Assembly: GCA_049299895.1 (NCBI GenBank)
Contig: JBAQYF010000013.1
Coordinates: 1 to 64,000 of the forward strand
Source of the DNA: CAIYYO01 sp049299895
GTDB lineage: Archaea; Altiarchaeota; Altiarchaeia; IMC4; QMZM01
Length of the DNA: 64,000 bases
Direction of reading: 5' to 3'
In this document: piece by piece, positions 49,874 through 59,431 of the stretch
Layout of the letters: each line of letters opens with the position of its first letter
How positions within the stretch are numbered: the stretch's first letter is position 1
Notes under the pieces: model-generated
Told to the model about the DNA's origin: nothing
What the model saw: only the letters and a program-made list of their open reading frames with translations
Database searches by the model: none
Translations under genes and position numbers: made by a program

Positions 49874-52213
49874 ATGCCCCAGCCAACCAGTAATGCTGCC
49901 GTCAGCGACGCAGACAGGATAAAAGAAGAAGTATTGAAGTTCCTCGGGAAGAAAACGGACGACGCGCAGCGGCCCCAGTGCGACAAAGGCTACAGCATAG
50001 ACCACGCCGTGGGGATGACCACGCTGCACATGAACTGCGAGGGATGCAGCCGCTCCGCTTCTCTTTCAGACGATACCTGCCGCAGGCAGGCCATAACCAA
50101 GCTTATCGAAAACCCGGTAGACAAGATCGAGTTCGCCCGCAGGCTAACGACCGAAGAATACGAAAAAGATGACGTAGAAATGCTCAAAGAGATATCGGAC
50201 CTCATAGTGAACGCAAGAGGAGCCCCCTTCGGCATATTTTCCGAAGAATGCGGCGAGTGCGCCTCCCAGGTAAACGCCCTCAAGGAAGCGATCCTGGAAT
50301 CAATAGAGACCGACCCGGTCAAGGCCTACCGGGGCATCGATTCCCCGGTAGACAAGCAGAGAGTGCATACGAAGCAGGGATGCAAGAAATGCGCAAGCCT
50401 GAGGATCAGTACGATGAAGTACATAAACAAATCCCTGCAGAACACAAAGCTCCTGGAGAGATCAAGGGATCACGCCGACGACCCGGACATCTACAAAAAG
50501 ATATTCACCGCCAAGACGCGGCCCTTCCTGTCCGAATCAAGGATAGTCCTCGCAGTGCCGGAAGGCGCAATACCCCTGTGCAAGGAATACGAGGTATGCA
50601 ACGCAAGGGTCAGGATATACAGGATACCAAGCTGGAACGAAGACTTATACCACATAACCCCGCCCGAATACGACCTGAGAGACCGGCCGCAGATACTGGA
50701 GATGCTCATGCAGACAAGAGAATGGCTCCTCAAAAACTCGGCGGACCAGATAGATTCGACAGACTCATCAGACAGCACCAAGAAAAAATTCGAGAACCTG
50801 TGCAAGATAAAACTCCTGGACGTCGCAGGCCAGAGTAAGATAGTGCTCAACACCAAACAGATAGACGACCTGGTAGCAACGCTCGTCCGGTGCACAAGAG
50901 GCCTGGACGTAATAGAGCTGCTCCTGAGGGACCCGAACATAAACGACGTATACGTCAACTCCCCGATGGAGACCACCCCGGTATACGTAAAACACAAAGA
51001 CTACGACGACTGCAGGACCAACATATACCTGTCGGAAGACCGCGGAAACAACTTCGTACTCAAGTTCGTACTAAAGAGCGGAATCGGCCTGTCGCCCAAC
51101 TCGCCCATACTCGACATGGACCTTGAAGACCTGAAGACAAGAGTAAGCGTAATTGCTCCCCCCCTCTCCCCGGACGGGATAGCATTCTCCCTCAGGTGCA
51201 AAAACGAGATACCCTGGACCCTCCCCATGTTCGTCGAAAACGGAATGATCTCACCCCTGGGCGCAGCGCTCATCACAATGCTGGTCAACGACCAGGTAGC
51301 AATGCTCATCGTCGGGGGAAGAGGAACAGGCAAATCCTCGTTCCTCGGGGCCACGATGGCCTCCATGAACCCGAAATACAGGGTGCTCACAATAGAAGAC
51401 ACGCTCGAACTGCCGGTGCCGGAAATGAACGACGCAGGATTCAGGGTGCAAAGGATGCTGTCTAAACCGATCACCACAAGCGAGGGAATAAACATCACGG
51501 CAGACGACGCCTTACGTTCGTCTCTTCGTATGGGCGAATCAAGCATCGTCGTAGGAGAAGTCAGGGGACAGGAAGCAAGAGTACTATACGAATCCATAAG
51601 AGTCGGCGCAACCGGCAACACGGTACTTGGAACGATCCACGGACGAAGCCCCCGGGACATATTCGAAAGGGTCGTATACGACCTCGGGATACCCCCCACG
51701 TCATTCAAATCCACGGACGCGGTCGTCGTAACGCAGAGGCTGCCCCTGGGCAGAAGGGTCACGGAGATCGCCGAACTAAACAAAGACGTAGACATAGAAA
51801 AGATAGGAAGCGGCATAGAAGCCGAAAGACTATTCACGCCCCTGATGAAATACAACGCGGAAAAAGACCTCCTGGAACTAAACCCGGACTTCAGCCCGGG
51901 AACCTCGCAGGTGCTAAACTTCATAGCCGAAAGAAGAGGAATCACGCCCATGCAATTATGGAAAGACATCGAGACACGCTCAAAGATGTATGAGACGATG
52001 GTAAAGACAAGCAAAGAGAACGACCTGCACGAAATACTGGAACTAAAAGCCACCGTAGACTCAAACAAAAAATACATAACCCTGATAGACGACCAGAGAT
52101 ACAAAGACGGCGGAAGATACAAAAACGTGGACTACGAACAGGCATACGCGAAATGGCAAAAATGGATAGAAGAATACGTCAAACAAATAAAACAGAGACG
52201 ATCTGATCAATAA
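49874..52213 (+). CDS. Type IV pilus/archaellum-like secretion ATPase
   Basis: 779 residues. The last ~400 form the VirB11/TadA/FlaI-type motor: Walker A VGGRGTGKSS (residues ~480-489), the Asp/Glu boxes, Walker B SIVVGEVRGQEA (~557), His box GTIHGRSPRD. The first ~230 residues form a Cys-rich N-terminal module with CEGC, CGEC and CKKC pairs (about ten Cys before residue 240) not usual in FlaI. Residues ~350-400 hold the family N-terminal hexamer-domain motif (DPNINDVYVNSP). Powers assembly of the island's pilins with the TadC-like partner that follows one base after the stop. Confidence 0.9.
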   Translation: MPQPTSNAAVSDADRIKEEVLKFLGKKTDDAQRPQCDKGYSIDHAVGMTTLHMNCEGCSRSASLSDDTCRRQAITKLIENPVDKIEFARRLTTEEYEKDDVEMLKEISDLIVNARGAPFGIFSEECGECASQVNALKEAILESIETDPVKAYRGIDSPVDKQRVHTKQGCKKCASLRISTMKYINKSLQNTKLLERSRDHADDPDIYKKIFTAKTRPFLSESRIVLAVPEGAIPLCKEYEVCNARVRIYRIPSWNEDLYHITPPEYDLRDRPQILEMLMQTREWLLKNSADQIDSTDSSDSTKKKFENLCKIKLLDVAGQSKIVLNTKQIDDLVATLVRCTRGLDVIELLLRDPNINDVYVNSPMETTPVYVKHKDYDDCRTNIYLSEDRGNNFVLKFVLKSGIGLSPNSPILDMDLEDLKTRVSVIAPPLSPDGIAFSLRCKNEIPWTLPMFVENGMISPLGAALITMLVNDQVAMLIVGGRGTGKSSFLGATMASMNPKYRVLTIEDTLELPVPEMNDAGFRVQRMLSKPITTSEGINITADDALRSSLRMGESSIVVGEVRGQEARVLYESIRVGATGNTVLGTIHGRSPRDIFERVVYDLGIPPTSFKSTDAVVVTQRLPLGRRVTEIAELNKDVDIEKIGSGIEAERLFTPLMKYNAEKDLLELNPDFSPGTSQVLNFIAERRGITPMQLWKDIETRSKMYETMVKTSKENDLHEILELKATVDSNKKYITLIDDQRYKDGGRYKNVDYEQAYAKWQKWIEEYVKQIKQRRSDQ

Positions 52214-52214
52214 A

Positions 52215-54092
52215 ATGGGTTCAGGAAAACAGGCTAACTGGGGGGAGCACCAGGCTTATAATACCGCATGCTGCGAAGCCTACAAACACTTTTCCTACCT
52301 GGGAGACAACGTGCTATGGCAGCACAAAGACCTGGAAAAGGCAATAGACCTCCTGGACATAGACATAAAACCAAAGGAAATACACGCCCTATCCATGCTA
52401 ACGTTCCTGGCATCATTCTTCATAACGTTCCTGGTAATAATAGCCTCCATCCTGACGGAGTCGCCCTTTGCACCAGTCTCCCTCTTCTTCCTGGTACTAC
52501 CCGCCCTGCTCTACTTCTACATAGAAAAATATCCGACCATGCTCCTCGAAGCAAAAAAGACAGAAATGCTCGGATACATACCCTCGATAGCAAGCTACCT
52601 CGTAATATCCCTCAGAATAAGCCCGATCCTCGAAACCGCGGTGGAATTCGCATCGGATCACTCGTCCGGCTTCCCGAGAAAACTGCTTAAAAGAATAATT
52701 TTTGACATAAACATGGGCAAAGGGACCAGCATAGTTGAATCCCTTTCAAAATTCGCAGACGAATGGGGAGACGTCCCGGAATTCAAAGCATTCATGCAAC
52801 TATTGATAGCATCCACCCTGGAAACAGACGAAAAAGGGCGCTGGCTCATGCTAGACAACGGAATGAACGTCCTGTTATCAGGACTAAAAGAAAGAACAGA
52901 CAGCGCAGTCAGAAGCCTGGAAACACCCATCCTCGGAATATTCATGTTTTTGGTGATATTCCCGATGATATTCGTCAGCATCATACCTATGCTTCCTGCA
53001 ATGGGGTTCAGCATCCCACAAATAATGGTCTTCTTTCTATATGACATTATGCTGCCCATAATCCTGTACATAGCAATAAGCTTTGTCTCAAGCAGCAAAC
53101 CCATAACCATCCCGCCCATAGACATACCGGAAAGCGAATACTCGAAAATATTCGGAATAGACGCAAGCAAAAAAGACAACAGATACGCATTCTACCTATT
53201 CGTACTGCTCGTCGGAGGAATGATAGCCCTCCCCGGATTTATGGACCTATTCTACACCCTCCAGGGAATAGAACTGACAACCCCCTTCGGAACATCTTTA
53301 ATACTCATAGGCGTCTGCACAAGCCTGGGGATGTACTGGATAGGCACCTCATACAGCGTAAAAGCGACCAGGGACGAAATAAAAAAGGAAGAAGATGAAT
53401 TCGCAGAAACTTTACGCCAGCTCTCCGTTCTCCTATCAAGCGGAAGAGCCCTCCCAAATGCGATGGCCCACATAAGCGACCTGAACAAAGGAAACGGAGC
53501 GCGCATATTTACAAGGGCAGCAAACAACATCCGGCTTTTTAACATAAATATGCGAGATGCATTCTTCGGAGAAAAAGAAGGATCCGCATCGAAAATATAT
53601 TCGGGAATGATACACGGAGCGCTCGACACCATCATATCGATGTCCGGCAGAAGTGCAAGATCGATAGCATCAGTCATAATAAGGCTCTCGGAACACATAA
53701 GGAACATGAGGGCAGTAGATACGGAGATGAAAAAGATCATCGGGAACGTGACGGTTTCGATGATTATAATAGCAGTATTGGTCGGGCCCCTGATAGGCGC
53801 AGTTTCAACAAGCCTGGGATACCTTCTGGCAAAGACGTTAAGCTCGGGAGGCATTGAAGGCAGCGGATTCACCCTGGGAATAGATATCATGAACCCGGAA
53901 ATAGTAAAACTCATAATCGGAGTATACGTCCTGGAAACCACCTTGGTACTGGTGGTGTTTGCAGACGATCTGACGCACGGGGGAGATAAGATAATAAAAA
54001 AATACCATCTGGGGATGTATCTCCCAATTGCGGCATTGATATTTGCCACAGCTTCTTATGTGATGTCGCAGGTATTCGGGGGGATGATATAG
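52215..54092 (+). CDS. TadC/FlaJ-type membrane platform protein
   Basis: 625 residues with two T2SF/TadC-type halves: helices at ~70-110, ~235-295 and ~325-370, then ~525-610, with the cytoplasmic RTDSAVRSLETP and IKKEEDEFAETLRQLSVLLSSG loops. The second half is a diverged repeat of the first. It pairs with the ATPase as the inner-membrane platform. Its stop is 15 bases before the next subunit gene. Confidence 0.85.
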   Translation: MGSGKQANWGEHQAYNTACCEAYKHFSYLGDNVLWQHKDLEKAIDLLDIDIKPKEIHALSMLTFLASFFITFLVIIASILTESPFAPVSLFFLVLPALLYFYIEKYPTMLLEAKKTEMLGYIPSIASYLVISLRISPILETAVEFASDHSSGFPRKLLKRIIFDINMGKGTSIVESLSKFADEWGDVPEFKAFMQLLIASTLETDEKGRWLMLDNGMNVLLSGLKERTDSAVRSLETPILGIFMFLVIFPMIFVSIIPMLPAMGFSIPQIMVFFLYDIMLPIILYIAISFVSSSKPITIPPIDIPESEYSKIFGIDASKKDNRYAFYLFVLLVGGMIALPGFMDLFYTLQGIELTTPFGTSLILIGVCTSLGMYWIGTSYSVKATRDEIKKEEDEFAETLRQLSVLLSSGRALPNAMAHISDLNKGNGARIFTRAANNIRLFNINMRDAFFGEKEGSASKIYSGMIHGALDTIISMSGRSARSIASVIIRLSEHIRNMRAVDTEMKKIIGNVTVSMIIIAVLVGPLIGAVSTSLGYLLAKTLSSGGIEGSGFTLGIDIMNPEIVKLIIGVYVLETTLVLVVFADDLTHGGDKIIKKYHLGMYLPIAALIFATASYVMSQVFGGMI

Positions 54093-54107
54093 AAACGCAT
54101 CAAAAAA

Positions 54108-54848
54108 ATGGAAAACCGGGGGTGGATCACTTGGACGATGTCGCGACTGGGGATAATGCTCGTAGTCGTAGCCATGATCTTCTGGATGTACGGATTATAC
54201 TACTATTTTAACTGCATAAACGCATCGGATTCCGCAAATCTGGCGGCAGAAGAACTGGCCAAAGCAATAAGCCGCGCATACCGGGGACCTATAGGCACCC
54301 AGATACTTTATTATCTTCCAACAAAGATCGAAAACCATCCCTACAACCTCACCCTGTCGGAAAAAGGAGGAATTGTCATAACCGTGTACGGCACAAAATG
54401 CGGCTACTCCCGGGGGGGCGCACCCCTGAACATGGACGTCGTAGAATACCTGCATCCAGTCAAAAACCACACCGAAAACAACGTGACACTTCTGATAACC
54501 CACGAAACAGCGGGGATAAGCATCGGAAGGAAAGACAATTGCGCAGGATGCATACAAGCAGCACTACACGCAGCACAAGAAAACTGCCCTGACCCAAACG
54601 AAGAATACGTAACAATTAAAAACAACTGCAGCATAAAGTTTGATCTATCCAACTGGACCATAAGCAGTACCGATCTCAATTACTCTTTTCCGGAATACAT
54701 CCTGGAACCGGGAGCGGAAGCAGACATACGCACAGGATGCGGAACCGACGTAGGCTTCAGGTTGTACTGGTGCCAGGAAACATGCATATGGAGCCAGAAA
54801 AATTATACATTAAGAGACTGGCAAAACAACACATGCCTTAAACAATGA
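54108..54848 (+). CDS. Pilin-like subunit with lamin-tail-type domain
   Basis: 246 residues: MENRGWITWTMSRLGIMLV, an RG site ahead of the membrane helix (~15-38), then a Cys-rich head. Residues ~160-235 read as a lamin-tail-type beta domain (NEEYVTIKNNCSIKFDLSNW, LEPGAEADIRTG, FRLYWCQETCIWSQKN). This domain is found on bacterial and archaeal surface proteins and in nuclear lamins. ATGA-overlapped with the next gene. Confidence 0.65.
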   Translation: MENRGWITWTMSRLGIMLVVVAMIFWMYGLYYYFNCINASDSANLAAEELAKAISRAYRGPIGTQILYYLPTKIENHPYNLTLSEKGGIVITVYGTKCGYSRGGAPLNMDVVEYLHPVKNHTENNVTLLITHETAGISIGRKDNCAGCIQAALHAAQENCPDPNEEYVTIKNNCSIKFDLSNWTISSTDLNYSFPEYILEPGAEADIRTGCGTDVGFRLYWCQETCIWSQKNYTLRDWQNNTCLKQ

Positions 54849-55294
54849 AAACCAAAAAAGGACAAATAGGGCCGTTCTCACTAGACGTATTATTCCCCCT
54901 GATAATCGCGATAATAGTAATGTCCCTGTTCGTCGCCTACATGCTTACCCTGACAAAAAACCAGCTGGAACAAAGAAGCGTCGAATCAACCCATGACGCG
55001 GCGCTAAATCTTCTCGAAGTCCTTGCAGACGGAAGCGTTCTACTGCACGCCAACACCCCGGGCTTGTTGGACAACAGCTTATTATCATGCGACAACGTAA
55101 AAAAGTATCCCCTCACAGGATACAACTACACCGTGGAAGTATACGACCTGAAAGAAAAAAAGACCATGTTAAAATGCGGCACAGACCCAGGAGACATAAC
55201 CGCACCCCTAATAGCAACACCCATCGCAATATTTTACGAAAGAGACAAAATACACAGCGGCCTGATAAAGGTTCAAGCCTGGAGGAAAAGATGA
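54845..55294 (+). CDS. Short pilin-like subunit, KKGQIGPFSLD type
   Basis: 149 residues: MKTKKGQIGPFSLDVLFPLI with the class III-like KKGQ ahead of the helix, then a compact head (~45-149) with a few Cys (CDNVKK, CGTDPGD). Overlaps both neighbours by four bases; probably a minor pilin. Confidence 0.7.
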   Translation: MKTKKGQIGPFSLDVLFPLIIAIIVMSLFVAYMLTLTKNQLEQRSVESTHDAALNLLEVLADGSVLLHANTPGLLDNSLLSCDNVKKYPLTGYNYTVEVYDLKEKKTMLKCGTDPGDITAPLIATPIAIFYERDKIHSGLIKVQAWRKR

Positions 55295-57012
55295 AAGACA
55301 ACAAGGGACTCTCAAGCATCTTTGACGTGATGATCCTGGGAATCATCATCGTAATGGCCATAGCATACCTCCAGGTCTTCTCTATCACCCACCAATCAAC
55401 AAAGATAACAGACATAAAAGACGAGACGACAGGAATATACGCCTCAAATGCTCTGAGGCTCATGGATTATATATCCTCCGACGCCGACTACCAGACCGTG
55501 CAGACAGGCACCCTGGAAATCGTAAGCGACAAAGACTTCAACAAAGTAGTAGAGATGAGCGAAAAGGCAAGAGAATACACCCACAAACTGGACGGAATAC
55601 TGGAAAACTGGTCAAACAACGAAACCGCCCTAAAAGAACACATAGAAGAAATAAGCGATGAACTCACCGGAGAAATAGAAAACATACAGGGAAACATATC
55701 CGGCATACAAGCGCTCCTCGGAGAAACAGAAGACTCGATAAATAGCATAAACACGCAATGCGCCGACATAATGAAAAACCTCGAAGAATACAAAACGCTG
55801 CTGGGAGGCGACATAACCGGGGAGGAAAGCCCCTGCGGATACGTAAAGAACATCGGGGGAGGATTATCCGACAAGGCGAAAAACATCAGCACTGGCCTAC
55901 AGGAAATAAACGACCAACTGGAAGACGCCAAAAAAATCATCAAAGACATAAACGGAAGCGTAGAAGAAAACGCCGACAAAATACTTGAAATAATACAACA
56001 GGCAAGATGTGTCCTTCGAAAAGTCAACGTGGAAATGGACAACTACGTAACATACCTGCAACTAGGCGTAAAAGAAGAAGCAACACTAATGGACTTACTC
56101 CCTGCAAAAGCAGACCTGAAAACAAAAACCATCACCGAAACAGTAGGAGAAGCATTATACGTAGAAGACCGGCTAACCCAATCAGACCTCCTGCGGGCCA
56201 TGGGCGCAGGAGGATACAGGGTCGCAACCGAATGGTTCAACGGAACAAACCAGGAAAACAACACCCTAAACGAAGAAACATGCAACCAGACCAAACAAAA
56301 ATGCCCGCAGTGTGCAAACTGCCTCGGCATATACGTACACTACGACGCAGGAGGACCAACGGTCGACGACCGGGAAAACCTCATCGACGAATACGTAACC
56401 CTGAAAAACATAGACTGCATGATACCCTGCCAGATAAAAGACTGGAAGATAAAAGACAACGCCTCAAGAGGATACACCTTCAAAGACGTAACGATACCCG
56501 TAGGAAAAACCCTGACACTGCACAGCGGAAACGGAGCAGACAACCAAACAGACGCATACTGGAACAGCGCCTACCTCCCAAACCCCGCGATATGGAACAA
56601 CGACGGAGACACCCTATACTTATCATACGAAGGACTCCTGCTCCAAACATACGCATACGACAAATACGGGAACGCAGAAAGAAAAACCCACTGCAACCCC
56701 GAACCAGACAACGAAACAGGATGCAACGAAACACATACCAGCCTGAACAACACCAAAAACCGGATAATACAAGCAGCCATACTAACCCTCATAAGAGAAG
56801 ACTACCGGAACCTCGCGCAAAAAGCAGTAAAACAAAACCTCGACCAAACACTAACCAGCCAGGGATACAAATACTGCTACACAGCCCAAACCTGCTGCAG
56901 CCAAATAACAACAGGAACATGCCCCCCGCCCGAAAACGCAGCCACCTCCCAAAGAAGCATACCCACAGCAGAAAACGAAACAGCACAAATGACCCTAAGC
57001 ATCTGGCGATAA
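55291..57012 (+). CDS. Large pilin-like subunit with coiled coil and lamin-tail-type domain
   Basis: 573 residues: MKDNKGLSSIFDVMILGI start with KG site and membrane helix, a long coiled-coil (~75-240: EEISDELTGEIENIQGN, LEEYKTL, LQEINDQLEDAKKI), a Cys-containing link, and a lamin-tail-type domain (~350-470: NLIDEYVTLKNIDCMIPCQIKDW, VPVGKTLTLHSG, WNNDGDTLYLSYEG). The end is Cys-rich. With its neighbours it makes a multi-subunit surface appendage. Confidence 0.65.
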   Translation: MKDNKGLSSIFDVMILGIIIVMAIAYLQVFSITHQSTKITDIKDETTGIYASNALRLMDYISSDADYQTVQTGTLEIVSDKDFNKVVEMSEKAREYTHKLDGILENWSNNETALKEHIEEISDELTGEIENIQGNISGIQALLGETEDSINSINTQCADIMKNLEEYKTLLGGDITGEESPCGYVKNIGGGLSDKAKNISTGLQEINDQLEDAKKIIKDINGSVEENADKILEIIQQARCVLRKVNVEMDNYVTYLQLGVKEEATLMDLLPAKADLKTKTITETVGEALYVEDRLTQSDLLRAMGAGGYRVATEWFNGTNQENNTLNEETCNQTKQKCPQCANCLGIYVHYDAGGPTVDDRENLIDEYVTLKNIDCMIPCQIKDWKIKDNASRGYTFKDVTIPVGKTLTLHSGNGADNQTDAYWNSAYLPNPAIWNNDGDTLYLSYEGLLLQTYAYDKYGNAERKTHCNPEPDNETGCNETHTSLNNTKNRIIQAAILTLIREDYRNLAQKAVKQNLDQTLTSQGYKYCYTAQTCCSQITTGTCPPPENAATSQRSIPTAENETAQMTLSIWR

Positions 57013-57020
57013 GGAAAAAA

Positions 57021-59414
57021 GTGAAAAATAAACCAAAAAACAAAGGAGCAATGTTCTACACCCTAATAGGAGTAGTAATACTACTACTCGTAGCCTACAC
57101 ACTAATACACATCATGAAAATAACATACCGCCCAAACACCGCCGATCTTCTAGTAACCCATCGTTTCTCCACCGCCGCCTACGGCCTACAAGCAGACATG
57201 CAAACCATGACCCGATACTCCGTATACCCCGCCCTCTGGACGATAGGGCACCGTATGGAAGGAGACAAGAACTACTATCTGACGCTACCTGAAGAAAACG
57301 GAACAGAACAAATAAAAGAGGACATGTCAAAAGACGTATCCAGCCGATTAAACGGCTACCTGTTATCCGCCTCAGAGAACCAAACCATGCCCTACAAAAT
57401 ATTCGTGGATCAAATACCTTTTACCGTGAATCAAATAAATCCTGAAGACATCAGAGTAAATGAATCAGATGATGGGATGACTTTCTCGGTGAGAATGCAC
57501 GTTAAAACAAGTTATAAGGATATGAGATACGAAGACACCCCAACAATAAACGTAGAACTACCTACAAGGATAATAGACATGTACCAACGAGCCAAAAAAT
57601 TCGACCAACAATACGAAACAAACGTACAATGGGCCACAACAATCGCCCTATACATGAGAGCATACACAAACGGATACAACCCAACATACGAAGGATCATA
57701 CCTAAGAGAAGGACACATCACATACGACCCAATAGACACTTTATTGCGAGCGGATTTGAAAGCATTTAAAAACCTGTCAATAGATAGTATAACCGGGATA
57801 GGATCAGTGCCGTTGACCACTTGGCTTACTGAATGGAGCGCGCTAGGGGAACCATCATTCCTACCGCCCGGAACAGACTTCGACATGAACCTGCCCGGAT
57901 CAGAAAAAATACTCAACATGATAAAAGACGGGTACGACCTTGATAAAGCAGCTAATTGCAGCTCGCTGGAAGGAGAAAACCGGACGGAATGCGAAACGTT
58001 CAACGACCCAGCAGAGCTTAGAAAAAAAGAAGCAGACCTGATAAAACAGAAAAACGAACTAGAAAACATAGTACGCAGAATAAACGACTGGAAAGAAGCG
58101 GCAAAAACAGAATTGACATGCGACGCGTTCAAAACGATGACAGAAGCAACGGCGACGGATATAGTAAACGGATTTGACAGGGAAAGAACGGATAGATCAA
58201 TAATTTCTCCTGCAAAAGACTGGAGTACCGGAACACAAATGCAAGAAGAGATAAAAAAGAATGAAGGCATTGTAGACACTATCCAAAGTGCAGTCGAGAA
58301 TTTAACCAAAATGGTCACTCCTCCGGGTCGTGTTGCTTATTTAACTAATGATTTATGTCTTTTGGAGAGTACTCGTGACTGTGAGAGGTTTAGGAGTCCT
58401 GACTGTGATAAGGACGATGAGGAGTGTAGTGATGATTGTGATGATTGTAAAGATCCTCATTATTTTTCTCTTTCTTGTTCTGAGGGTGATGATTATTTCT
58501 GTTCTTCTTTTGGTACTGGAGAACGCAGGAAGGAAGAGGTCTCGTGCCGGGAGCAGACTTGTGAAATGGTATGTCCCGAGGGGGGAGAAGGCGAGGAGCC
58601 TGATTGTTCTCCGGAGTACAGTTGGGGGGATTCTTTCAATAAGACTGTGAGGATAGATCAGTGTAATTGTATGTGTCACCCTAAGGATGGTTTAATTAAG
58701 GCGGTAAAGGGTCAGTTGGATGTTGTTAGATCTAATGTTGAGTCAAGGATATCTGGTTTGCAGAAGCAGATAGATGAGTTGGATGAGCGTGCAAAGACCT
58801 TGGAAAAAGCAAAAGAAAAACTTGAGGAGATAAATCAGGTGATAACCCGGAGTAGATCAACCAGTTATGATGTATCTTCTAGTTTGGATTATTCCCGGGT
58901 AAAGTATTGGGATGGTTTAACTCCTTCCAAGTGTTATTATAATCCTACTTGGGAGGCGAGAAATAACGGCACTTGCGGGGATAAGGTTCAGTCAACTGGC
59001 ATGTACGGCGCACAAATAACTGCGGCAACAATATGTTGTGGGTTCCTTCAACCATGTTGTGTTACAGTGGACTACAGCGTAAAATGGTTCCCTGCAATAT
59101 ATCAAGTAGAAGGGGAATACACAATCAGCGAGACGTTGATAGATGATAAGAACCGGATAATGCTTCATAACATATTCGCAGGAGACGACGACTTATACGG
59201 ATTAAACGTAACGCCCAAGTTATTCCAACACGTAGCGCCTGAATTCGCCATATACAAGGAACACAAGATAAAGGTAGCGCCAATCACAGCAGATAAAGTG
59301 ATAGTATACTTATACCTGCCAAAGATAGCTCAAAACCAGATAACCAAAAGCAACGCATTAAACAAGGTCTTAGGAAGCTTTACAGACCCAACATGCGCAG
59401 GAGAAAAATGTTAA
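57021..59414 (+). CDS. Cys-rich surface subunit, expressed copy of cassette array
   Basis: 797 residues from GTG at 57021 (eight bases after the previous stop); the ATG at 57051 is an alternative. Only this copy has the N-terminal KNKGAMFYTLIGVVIL anchor/signal. The body (from codon 36, position 57126) has a conserved N-terminal domain, an LPPGTDFDMNLPG hinge, a helical coil (LRKKEADLIKQKNELENIV), a Cys-rich domain with ~24 Cys (~430-560) and a C-terminal beta domain (…QVEGEYTISETLIDDKNRI…). Copies of the body follow at 60263 and 63421. Codon usage switches to T-ending codons between ~58310 and ~58960, then back. Confidence 0.75.
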   Translation: MKNKPKNKGAMFYTLIGVVILLLVAYTLIHIMKITYRPNTADLLVTHRFSTAAYGLQADMQTMTRYSVYPALWTIGHRMEGDKNYYLTLPEENGTEQIKEDMSKDVSSRLNGYLLSASENQTMPYKIFVDQIPFTVNQINPEDIRVNESDDGMTFSVRMHVKTSYKDMRYEDTPTINVELPTRIIDMYQRAKKFDQQYETNVQWATTIALYMRAYTNGYNPTYEGSYLREGHITYDPIDTLLRADLKAFKNLSIDSITGIGSVPLTTWLTEWSALGEPSFLPPGTDFDMNLPGSEKILNMIKDGYDLDKAANCSSLEGENRTECETFNDPAELRKKEADLIKQKNELENIVRRINDWKEAAKTELTCDAFKTMTEATATDIVNGFDRERTDRSIISPAKDWSTGTQMQEEIKKNEGIVDTIQSAVENLTKMVTPPGRVAYLTNDLCLLESTRDCERFRSPDCDKDDEECSDDCDDCKDPHYFSLSCSEGDDYFCSSFGTGERRKEEVSCREQTCEMVCPEGGEGEEPDCSPEYSWGDSFNKTVRIDQCNCMCHPKDGLIKAVKGQLDVVRSNVESRISGLQKQIDELDERAKTLEKAKEKLEEINQVITRSRSTSYDVSSSLDYSRVKYWDGLTPSKCYYNPTWEARNNGTCGDKVQSTGMYGAQITAATICCGFLQPCCVTVDYSVKWFPAIYQVEGEYTISETLIDDKNRIMLHNIFAGDDDLYGLNVTPKLFQHVAPEFAIYKEHKIKVAPITADKVIVYLYLPKIAQNQITKSNALNKVLGSFTDPTCAGEKC

Positions 59415-59431
59415 ACATACGAGGAATCAAT

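Noticed and set aside
56007..57020. 1-kb upstream extension of the large-subunit frame
   Set aside because: It overlaps the 55291 gene in another frame and is Arg/Lys/Asn-rich in the way of a shadow of A/C-rich coding DNA. The GTG at 57021 with a KG signal and helix is a far better start.
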